Of a stretch of 10,239 nt of DNA, positions 1 to 5,189 are shown piece by piece. Origin of the DNA: Lachnospiraceae bacterium (GTDB lineage Bacteria; Bacillota; Clostridia; Lachnospirales; Lachnospiraceae); the NCBI GenBank assembly GCA_014804185.1, contig JAAVAG010000070.1, positions 1-10,239 of the forward strand. Direction: 5' to 3'. The position numbers and the translations under genes were made by a program. How positions within the stretch are numbered: the first letter of the stretch is position 1; every line of letters begins with the position of its first letter. Below the pieces are notes generated by a model. It was not told the origin of the DNA. It saw nothing but the letters and a program-made list of their open reading frames with translations, and made no database searches.

Positions 1-1
1 A

Positions 2-295
2 GCATTGCATATCGAAAATGAGATGAGGTGGGCAATGAAGAAATACAAGAAGCTTTATCCTGAGAAACCATTGCCACACATCACGCCTCATGTATTCCGT
101 CATACATTCTGCACCAACATGGCAAACGCAGGTATGGACATTAAGACTTTGCAGTATGTAATGGGGCATTCTGATGTAGGTGTTACGCTGAATGTATATA
201 CTCATGCCAGCTATGACCGTGCGGCGGAACAGATGGCAAAAATTTTGGACTTCAAAGAATCGGATATGCAAGGGAAACAGAGAAAATCAGGTTAA
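2..295 (+). CDS. Tyrosine recombinase/integrase, C-terminal part (5' end outside window)
   Basis: This is the carboxy-terminal catalytic end of a phage/ICE-type tyrosine site-specific recombinase, which cuts and rejoins DNA through a tyrosine-DNA intermediate to integrate or excise an element. Within the visible 97 residues are the HxxR box (HVFRHTF), the downstream GH motif (YVMGHSDVGVT) and the nucleophile context LNVYTH, spaced as in the family. The reading frame is open to the left edge, so the N-terminal arm-binding and core-binding domains lie outside. A TTG at position 5 is only an internal leucine codon. The basic, low-complexity tail (GKQRKSG) is common at the end of these proteins. 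Since int genes usually sit near one end of their element, the element probably extends to the left and ends shortly after this gene. The family call is firm; the element type cannot be decided from this fragment. Confidence 0.92.
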   Translation, partial: ALHIENEMRWAMKKYKKLYPEKPLPHITPHVFRHTFCTNMANAGMDIKTLQYVMGHSDVGVTLNVYTHASYDRAAEQMAKILDFKESDMQGKQRKSG

Positions 296-299
296 GAAA

Positions 300-333
300 T
301 ACACCAATCTACTACACCAATTACTACACCATT
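300..333 (+). repeat. Three iterated TACACCAWT motifs after the integrase gene
   Basis: TACACCAAT occurs at 300-308 and 313-321, and TACACCATT at 325-333, giving steps of 13 and 12 bp, close to one or slightly more than one helical turn. The last two lie in the longer unit TACTACACCAWT. Iterated short direct repeats near an int gene are typical of arm-type recombinase or excisionase sites; that role is inferred here. The repeats start just after the integrase stop codon. Confidence 0.5.
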
Positions 334-361
334 TGCCCGTAAATTTGCGTAGATTTATAAC
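333..361 (+). promoter_or_regulatory. Candidate sigma-A promoter for the phosphatase gene
   Basis: TTGCCC (333-338) and TATAAC (356-361) are separated by 17 bp, giving 4/6 and 5/6 matches to the -35 and -10 consensus. It would start transcription near 368 and leave a leader of about 90 nt containing the 415-428 hairpin. It overlaps the candidate attachment region, so the gene could be driven from element-end DNA. Confidence 0.4.
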
Positions 362-459
362 GGATTACGCAGATTAGGGGGTAAAAAACCAAAAATGAAA
401 AAAGTGCCAAAATGCTTGAAAAATCAAGGTTTAAAGGCTTATGAAGGGATATAAAAGAT

Positions 460-924
460 ATGATTAAAATATTATTCGTCTGCCACGGCAATATCTGCCG
501 CAGCCCTATGGCAGAGTTTGTGATGAAAGACATGATCGCGCAAAAGCGCCTATCACAGGATTTTTTTATTGCCTCTGCGGCCACCAGCACAGAGGAGATC
601 TGGAACGGTATCGGCAATCCGGTATATCCTCCCGCAAGGGCAAAATTGGCGGAGCATGGGATTGACTGCGGAGGCAAGAGAGCGGTGCAGCTGCAGCGTT
701 CCGACTATGAGAGATATGACTATCTCATCGGTATGGACAGCGCCAATATTCGGAATATGCTTCGCATGCTGGGAGGGGATCCGGAGGGAAAAGTGAGCAG
801 ACTGTTGGATGTGACGGACAGTCCCAGAGATATTTCGGATCCGTGGTATACAGGAGATTTTGAGCGAACATATCGTGATGTTGTGGCCGGGTGCAGTGCG
901 CTTTTGGAAAAACTTATTTCGTGA
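460..924 (+). CDS. Low-molecular-weight protein tyrosine phosphatase
   Basis: A 154-residue cytoplasmic phosphatase of the LMW-PTP/arsenate-reductase fold, which removes phosphate from phosphotyrosine (in bacteria also phosphoarginine) through a cysteinyl-phosphate intermediate. The P-loop CX5RS is at residues 8-15 (CHGNICRS), with Cys8 as nucleophile and Arg14 binding phosphate. The general-acid Asp is in the DPW motif at 127-129. Length matches the family. The start is supported by GAAGGGA (443-449) ten bases upstream. The family includes tyrosine phosphatases of exopolysaccharide kinase systems and YwlE-like arginine phosphatases. No kinase or polysaccharide gene is in view, so the substrate is unknown. 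The gene lies alone, next to the integrase end and convergent with trpB, so it may be the first chromosomal gene beyond an inserted element; this is inference. Confidence 0.93.
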   Translation: MIKILFVCHGNICRSPMAEFVMKDMIAQKRLSQDFFIASAATSTEEIWNGIGNPVYPPARAKLAEHGIDCGGKRAVQLQRSDYERYDYLIGMDSANIRNMLRMLGGDPEGKVSRLLDVTDSPRDISDPWYTGDFERTYRDVVAGCSALLEKLIS

Positions 925-992
925 GAAATCAAAAAATTGTTTAGAAATCAATAAGCTGTTCAGATATCAAAGAGATAAAATCAACGTCAATC

Positions 993-1030
993 AAACGCCG
1001 CGCAGCCAGGTAATCTGCTGCGCGGCGTTT
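993..1030. terminator. Bidirectional terminator-like hairpin between convergent genes
   Basis: A perfect 13-bp inverted repeat, AAACGCCGCGCAG (993-1005) and its complement (1018-1030), encloses a 12-nt loop. It lies between the convergent phosphatase and trpB genes, so it is placed to stop transcription from both sides. The stem is very GC-rich at its core and ends in AAA/TTT, but neither strand has a long U tract, so efficiency as a Rho-independent terminator is uncertain. Confidence 0.7.
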
Positions 1031-1077
1031 GGCGGGAAAGGGCAGTCAGCCCTATTATTTACAAAGAATTTATTCAC

Positions 1078-2478
1078 TTAAAACTCATTTCCCGGGAATC
1101 TGGGAATAGCGTCAAAGCCCGGTTTCAGATCCTCGTCCGTGGGAATATAATCGGACATTTCACCGTTGTTATACTTTTCATAGGCTACCATATCAAAGTA
1201 CCCTGTGCCTGTGAGACCGAACACAATGGTCTTTTCTTCGCCGGTTTCCTTGCATTTCAGCGCTTCATCAATTGCAACGCGGATTGCGTGGCTGCTTTCC
1301 GGAGCGGGGAGGATGCCCTCCACCCTTGCAAATTCAACTGCGGCCTGGAAAACTGCGGTTTGTTCTACACTGGTTGCCTCAATGATGCCGTCATGGTACA
1401 GCTGGGAGAGTACCGGACTCATGCCGTGATAGCGAAGGCCGCCCGCGTGGTTGGCGGAGGGGATGAAACCGCTTCCCAGAGTATACATTTTGGCCAGCGG
1501 GCAGACTTTGCCCGTGTCACAGAAATCATATGCAAACACACCGCGCGTGAAACTGGGACAGGAAGCGGGCTCCACCGCGATGATCCTGTATTTTTTCTCG
1601 CCGCGGAGTATTTCGCCGGCAAAAGGAGAGATAAGACCGCCGAGGTTGGAACCGCCGCCTGCGCAGCCGATGATAATGTCCGGTACAATGTTATATTTGT
1701 CCAGGGCAGTTTTGGTTTCCAGTCCGATCACGGTCTGATGCAGCAGCACCTGGTTCAGGACGCTGCCGAGTACATAGCGGTATCCCTCACGGGTGGCTTC
1801 CGCCTCCACCGCTTCGGAAATGGCGCATCCAAGGCTGCCTGTGGTGCCGGGATGTTCAGCAAGTATTTTTCGACCGATCTCGGTTGTCGTGCTGGGAGAG
1901 GGAGTGACGGTAGCGCGGTATGTGCGCATCACTTCCCGGCGGAAAGGCTTCTGCTCATAGGAGACTTTTACCATGTATACCAGACAGTCCAGACCAAAAT
2001 AGGAGCATGCCATGGAGAGAGCCGTGCCCCACTGACCCGCTCCGGTTTCGGTGGTAACGCCTTTCAGTCCCTGTTTTTTTGCGTAGTAAGCCTGCGCAAT
2101 GGCAGAATTCAGCTTGTGGCTGCCGCTGGTGTTGTTTCCCTCAAATTTATAATAGATCCTGGCGGGAGTCTGCAATTTCTCCTCCAGGCAATAGGCACGT
2201 ACAAGGGGAGATGGGCGGTACATTTTGTAAAAACTCTGGATTTCCTCCGGAATCGGAATATAGGCGTTGACATCGTCCAACTCCTGTGCGACCAGTTCGT
2301 CACAGAAGACGCCCTTTAGTTCTTCTGCGGTCATGGGCTGCAGGGTGCCCGGATTCAGAAGCGGGGCGGGCTTGTTTTTCATATCTGCGCGCAGATTATA
2401 CCATGCGCTGGGAATTTCTTGCTCATCAAGATAAATCTTGTAGGGAATCTTTGTTTTTTCACTCACTTTGTTTACCAT
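1078..2478 (-). CDS. trpB: TrpB2-type tryptophan synthase beta chain (TrpB-like PLP enzyme)
   Basis: A 466-residue fold-type II PLP enzyme that should condense indole with L-serine to give L-tryptophan. Visible motifs are SGSHKLN (118-124) with the PLP-binding Lys122, ETGAGQWG (144-151) with the catalytic Glu144, the phosphate-binding GCAGGGSN loop (271-278) and GLTGTGYFD near the C terminus. The extended N terminus (KIYLDEQEIPSAWYN) and the overall length match the TrpB2 class rather than the roughly 400-residue TrpB1 that partners TrpA. No trpA or other trp gene is nearby, so it probably works alone, for example in indole salvage. Start choice is not clean: GGAAAGGA directly abuts this ATG (spacing 0), whereas GTG at 2464-2466 (codon 5) has a 12-nt spacing. 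I keep the ATG. The true substrate pair could differ from indole plus serine. Confidence 0.93.
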   Translation of the reverse strand: MVNKVSEKTKIPYKIYLDEQEIPSAWYNLRADMKNKPAPLLNPGTLQPMTAEELKGVFCDELVAQELDDVNAYIPIPEEIQSFYKMYRPSPLVRAYCLEEKLQTPARIYYKFEGNNTSGSHKLNSAIAQAYYAKKQGLKGVTTETGAGQWGTALSMACSYFGLDCLVYMVKVSYEQKPFRREVMRTYRATVTPSPSTTTEIGRKILAEHPGTTGSLGCAISEAVEAEATREGYRYVLGSVLNQVLLHQTVIGLETKTALDKYNIVPDIIIGCAGGGSNLGGLISPFAGEILRGEKKYRIIAVEPASCPSFTRGVFAYDFCDTGKVCPLAKMYTLGSGFIPSANHAGGLRYHGMSPVLSQLYHDGIIEATSVEQTAVFQAAVEFARVEGILPAPESSHAIRVAIDEALKCKETGEEKTIVFGLTGTGYFDMVAYEKYNNGEMSDYIPTDEDLKPGFDAIPRFPGNEF

Positions 2479-2516
2479 TCCTTTCCAGGCAGTCTATAAA
2501 AGCATATGACCGAAGG

Positions 2517-2553
2517 GCATCGAGGATGCTTTCGACATCTGCAGTTTGCTGCA
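2517..2553 (-). other. Two short hairpins in the trpB leader
   Basis: Between the candidate promoter and the trpB start lie two adjacent perfect 5-bp stems: tgcag/ctgca (2540-2544 and 2549-2553, 4-nt loop) and gcatc/gatgc (2517-2521 and 2525-2529, 3-nt loop). Neither is followed by a U tract. I see no T-box consensus and no Trp-rich leader peptide, so a regulatory function is only possible. Confidence 0.2.
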
Positions 2554-2560
2554 TTTCCTC

Positions 2561-2589
2561 ATATTAGCATAGAAAACGGAATTTCGCAA
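2561..2589 (-). promoter_or_regulatory. Candidate sigma-A promoter for trpB
   Basis: Read on the minus strand, TTGCGA (2589-2584) and TAATAT (2566-2561) are separated by exactly 17 bp. The -10 is preceded by TGC, forming an extended -10 element. It predicts a leader of about 75 nt before the trpB ATG. The 2479-2709 gap holds nothing else I can identify apart from this promoter, the leader hairpins and an imperfect dyad near the end of the NusG_II gene. Confidence 0.5.
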
Positions 2590-2709
2590 TTCTTTTTACC
2601 AGTGCGTCTGCTAATCCTTGGATTGTAACTGCACAGGTGGAATTCTTTGTGACGCAAAATCTGACAGCGGGACGCCGTTTGCTTTTTGCACGGCAGCAGC
2701 GTCTGGCGT

Positions 2710-3132
2710 TTAGTAAGCAACACCGTCCACCTGCGGAGCGGAATCCGTGATATCGGCGGCTGTAATGCGGATTACAAGTTTATTTGGCAGACAGATAATA
2801 GGAAGCAGTGAGGAGGCCTGAAATCCCATGTGAACGCATAATTTGTCCGGGCAGCTGGCGTCTGTGATACCGATGCTGCCCGGGCGGACTTCAATGAGGT
2901 TGAAATTGCCGCTGCCGTCTGTAATTGTGAACTGGCGGCTTTCCGGAACATTGTTCAGATCAATTTGATAGAGCAGAATACCGTCCTGATAGACGAGGGC
3001 GGTGAGGTTTTGAGAACCGGCCTGCATGCGGGGAAACAAGATCAGCGCAGCCAGGCTTGCGCTCAGGATAAACAGAATCACAACGCCTGCAAGGAGGGCA
3101 TTTTTTTTATATGAGGGTATTTTTTTTCCCAT
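2710..3132 (-). CDS. Membrane-anchored NusG domain II protein (EetA-like candidate)
   Basis: A 140-residue protein with one N-terminal membrane helix (about residues 11-33, after a basic MGKKIPSYKK start) and an extracytoplasmic NusG_II-type domain. The diagnostic stretch has three cysteines, SCPDKLCVH (Cys94, Cys99) and IICLPNKLV (Cys114), as in this family. It is not transcription factor NusG, which only shares this domain's name. I chose the ATG at 3132, preceded by GAAAGAAG about ten bases upstream, over one at 3180 that has no RBS and would put 16 charged residues before the basic start. It is divergent from apbE. NusG_II proteins recur beside ApbE, FMN-binding proteins and Gx transporters in Firmicute flavin-based electron-transfer loci, which suggests a redox role. 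Family call is good; biochemical function is unknown. Confidence 0.8.
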   Translation of the reverse strand: MGKKIPSYKKNALLAGVVILFILSASLAALILFPRMQAGSQNLTALVYQDGILLYQIDLNNVPESRQFTITDGSGNFNLIEVRPGSIGITDASCPDKLCVHMGFQASSLLPIICLPNKLVIRITAADITDSAPQVDGVAY

Positions 3133-3241
3133 AAAGGTATGTCTTCTTTCTTTTTTTATGATATAATGTTTTGATGTCATGGTATAATAGACTCGAAAAT
3201 CCAGCCGCTGTGCGTCTGCCGCGCTGTGCGCTTTTTCTCGT

Positions 3242-3303
3242 TACCATGTCAGGTGAAATCAAATGCTCACTGCGTTCGCGCTTGATTTCCTGCTGACATG
3301 GTA
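3242..3303. repeat. Long palindromic element between NusG_II and apbE genes
   Basis: Outer arms TACCATGTCAG (3242-3252) and CTGACATGGTA (3293-3303) are perfect 11-bp complements. Inner arms GAAATCAA (3255-3262) and TTGATTTC (3282-3289) are perfect 8-bp complements, offset by a small asymmetric bulge of 2 versus 3 bases. The top contains TGCGTTCGCG. The 62-bp unit could form a cruciform or a long RNA hairpin. It lacks a terminal U tract and sits upstream of the divergent genes, which argues against a simple terminator and fits a REP- or MITE-like intergenic palindrome. Confidence 0.65.
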
Positions 3304-3307
3304 TAAT
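3299..3307 (+). promoter_or_regulatory. Extended -10 promoter element for apbE
   Basis: TGGTATAAT (3299-3307) is a perfect TATAAT preceded by TGn, about 57 bp before the apbE ATG. No good -35 lies at 17 bp; TTGATT (3282-3287) is 14 bp away. The -10 overlaps the right arm of the palindrome, and the start site would fall near the ATACCATGGTAT palindrome. A second TGGTATAAT at 3180-3188 may be a further promoter. Confidence 0.45.
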
Positions 3308-3363
3308 CTCTTCATACCATGGTATCATGAAGTGCCAACAGTATAACAGAGGAAGAGATAAAA

Positions 3364-4434
3364 ATGAAGTATATCCGTAAAAAAAGAGGAAGACTTTTAC
3401 CCGTTTTGCTGTCTTTGACGATATGCGGCGTGGGGCTGACGGGATGCGGTATGCGGGAAAACAGGGCGCATGAAGAAACGGATGTATATGGGAAAACCGG
3501 TATTGCCATGGGGACGGTAGTCACCCAGACTTTGTATATAGGCGGTGAAAGTGATGCGCAGGATGCAAAAGAGATCTCAGATGAGATATGGCAGCTGCTT
3601 TCGGATACAGAGCAGGAACTGTCCTGGAGGATAGAGGATTCCTGGGTGGAGCGTATCAACCGGTCGGCGGGCGCAGATGAAGGATGTGTTCTGGATGAAG
3701 ACTTTGCGGCGGCTCTTGGGACGCTGTGGGAGGTGTCGGCAGCCAGCGACGGTGCTCTGGATCTGACCATTGCTCCCGTGGTGAGACTGTGGAATATCGA
3801 CGAGTGGGCGGTCAGCGGAGAGGGAAAACTGCCGGAGGAAAAACAGATAGCAGATGCGCTGATGCGCACCGGATATGAGCAGGTTATATTGGAAGAAAAC
3901 AGGATTCGGCTGCCAGAGGGGTTTTGTATGGAACTGGGAGCAGTTGGAAAAGGGATGGCCTGCGACCGCATTCTGGAGTTAATGAAAGGGCGGCCGGAGG
4001 TGGAAGCGGCGGTTTTTTCTCTGGGAGGGAACATTCTGACTTATGGGGAAAAACCGGACGGGACGGCCTGGCGGGTCGGAATTGTGGATCCTGCGGCGAA
4101 AGACAGCTTTCTGGGGGTGCTGGAATTGTCGGGTACATATGTTGTGACGACTTCGGGAGATTATGAGCGATATGTCGAAGTGGACGGCGTGCGTTACCAT
4201 CATATCATAGACCCTGATACGGGGTATCCGGCGGCGAGCGGCATCAGAGGTGTGACGATCCTGTCGGAAAGCGGTATGCTGGGGGACGCGTTGTCTACGG
4301 CATGTTTTGTGCTGGGACCGGAAAAGGCCATGAAACTGGCGGCGGAGTATGAGGTGGAAATTTTAATTGTGACGACAGAGGAAGAGATTCTTATGTCGGA
4401 GGGTATGCGGAAGGTGTATTCTCCCGCAAAGTGA
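3364..4434 (+). CDS. apbE: ApbE-family FAD:protein FMN transferase, lipoprotein
   Basis: A 356-residue ApbE enzyme, which transfers the FMN part of FAD to a threonine of flavoprotein targets outside the membrane, using Mg2+. A basic start, a hydrophobic stretch and the lipobox LTGC (Cys28) predict a lipoprotein on the outer face of the membrane. Family motifs are ELGAVGKGMACD (190-201), SLGGNI (219-224), TSGDYERY (263-270), HIIDPDTGYP (280-289) and GDALSTACFVLG (307-318), the last carrying the metal-binding Asp. Length is normal. AGAGGAAGAG just upstream is a good RBS. The acyltransferase gene follows after 21 bp, probably in one transcript, and the NusG_II gene is divergent. No FMN-binding target domain or Na+-NQR/Rnf gene lies in the window, so the substrate must be elsewhere. 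Confidence 0.96.
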   Translation: MKYIRKKRGRLLPVLLSLTICGVGLTGCGMRENRAHEETDVYGKTGIAMGTVVTQTLYIGGESDAQDAKEISDEIWQLLSDTEQELSWRIEDSWVERINRSAGADEGCVLDEDFAAALGTLWEVSAASDGALDLTIAPVVRLWNIDEWAVSGEGKLPEEKQIADALMRTGYEQVILEENRIRLPEGFCMELGAVGKGMACDRILELMKGRPEVEAAVFSLGGNILTYGEKPDGTAWRVGIVDPAAKDSFLGVLELSGTYVVTTSGDYERYVEVDGVRYHHIIDPDTGYPAASGIRGVTILSESGMLGDALSTACFVLGPEKAMKLAAEYEVEILIVTTEEEILMSEGMRKVYSPAK

Positions 4435-4455
4435 AAGGAGCAGTACGGAAAGCAG

Positions 4456-5181
4456 ATGTTCAGGTTTTATTATGTGGTTATTACAGGGATGCCGCTGATC
4501 ATCTTTTATATTGTTGTGATGACGGTGTATGCCTTGCATCCTGAGAAATATGATGAGAATAAGTGTTATGCGCTGGCGCAGAAACTGATCGGACTGGTGA
4601 AAAAAAGAGGGCGAATCAGTACAAAGGTATACGGCACTGAAAATCTTCCTCAAAGGGGAGGCTATGTGATGTATTCCAATCACCAGGGAAAATATGATGC
4701 GCTGGGGATTATGGCGGCTCATAATCAGCCATGTTCGGTGGTTATGGATTATGAACGTTCCAGGATGCCCGGTACGACGCAGTTTATTTCCCTGATCAGG
4801 GGGAAGAGGCTGAAAAAGAATGATCTGCGCCAGCAGGTGAAAATGATGGCAGAACTGGCGGGAGAGGTGAGAGAGGGCAGGCGTTTTCTGATCTTTCCGG
4901 AAGGCGGTTACGAAAATAACCATAATGAGATGCAGGAGTTTCATGCGGGCAGTTTTAAGTGCGTGCAGAGGGCGAAATGTCCCATCGTTCCCGTAGCCAT
5001 ATGGGATTCCTATAAAGCCTTTGAGGGAATGTCGCTGAAAAAAGTGGTGACCCAGGTGCACTTTCTGCCGGTGATCCCCTATGACGAATATGAGGGGATG
5101 AACACCCGGCAGATCGGTGAACTGGTTAAAGAACGGATCAGAGAATGTATGAAAACAATCCAACAGGAGGAAAATGTGTAA
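4456..5181 (+). CDS. PlsC-like 1-acyl-glycerol-3-phosphate acyltransferase
   Basis: A 241-residue membrane-associated acyltransferase of the LPLAT/PlsC family, expected to acylate lysophosphatidic acid or a similar lysolipid in phospholipid synthesis. The catalytic HX4D is NHQGKYD (75-81), the acceptor-phosphate motif is FPEG (147-150), and a late block IVPVAI (177-182) matches motif IV. The first 26 residues form a likely membrane helix. AAAGGAG overlaps the apbE stop at 15 bases from this ATG, rather far, and GGAAAG lies closer; no better in-frame start is seen. It is downstream of apbE in the same direction, so co-transcription is likely, though the functional link is unclear. The gene ends 8 bp before the convergent PHP-HAD gene with no obvious terminator. 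Exact acceptor and acyl donor are unknown. Confidence 0.9.
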   Translation: MFRFYYVVITGMPLIIFYIVVMTVYALHPEKYDENKCYALAQKLIGLVKKRGRISTKVYGTENLPQRGGYVMYSNHQGKYDALGIMAAHNQPCSVVMDYERSRMPGTTQFISLIRGKRLKKNDLRQQVKMMAELAGEVREGRRFLIFPEGGYENNHNEMQEFHAGSFKCVQRAKCPIVPVAIWDSYKAFEGMSLKKVVTQVHFLPVIPYDEYEGMNTRQIGELVKERIRECMKTIQQEENV

Positions 5182-5189
5182 AAACCCTA

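Larger units (their letters stand above)
296..459. other. AT-rich junction region, candidate element end/attachment site
   Basis: This gap between the integrase and the phosphatase gene is clearly more AT-rich than the DNA to its right. Besides the iterated TACACCAWT motifs it holds an inverted repeat tgcgta (346-351) / tacgca (366-371) with a 14-bp spacer, and a small hairpin cttga-aaaa-tcaag (415-428) shortly before the phosphatase RBS. An attachment site would be expected in or close to such a gap, because the integrase reads outward to the right. The crossover core cannot be located without the other end of the element or an empty site. Confidence 0.35.
3178..3325. repeat. Cluster of CATGGTAT motifs with a direct 11-bp duplication
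   Basis: CATGGTATAAT occurs twice in direct orientation at 3178-3188 and 3297-3307; with flanks it is TGnCATGGTATAAT. An inverted copy of the core, TACCATG, begins at 3242, and a 12-bp perfect palindrome ATACCATGGTAT occupies 3314-3325. The two direct copies bracket about 108 bp. Possible readings are a small non-autonomous inserted element with duplicated ends, or a regulator-binding array shared by the divergent genes. Confidence 0.55.

Noticed and set aside
1288..2319. 343-codon open frame on the plus strand
   Set aside because: It is fully antisense to trpB, which has intact family motifs over its whole length. The translation shows no recognisable domain and has no RBS support.
2479..2709. 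Possible T-box or trp attenuator upstream of trpB
   Set aside because: I found no T-box consensus, no Trp-codon leader peptide and no terminator/antiterminator pair; only two 5-bp stems are present.
3133..3180. Upstream ATG (3180) as the start of the NusG_II protein
   Set aside because: No RBS precedes it, and the added 16 residues sit before a normal basic-plus-hydrophobic membrane anchor. The ATG at 3132 has an RBS at proper spacing.
3312..4034. 240-codon minus-strand frame opposite apbE, extending into the intergenic region
   Set aside because: Ser/Pro-rich antisense translation without domains; apbE on the other strand has all its family motifs.
4363..5163. 266-codon minus-strand frame opposite the acyltransferase gene
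   Set aside because: Antisense shadow, His-rich, with no family features; the plus-strand PlsC motifs are clear.
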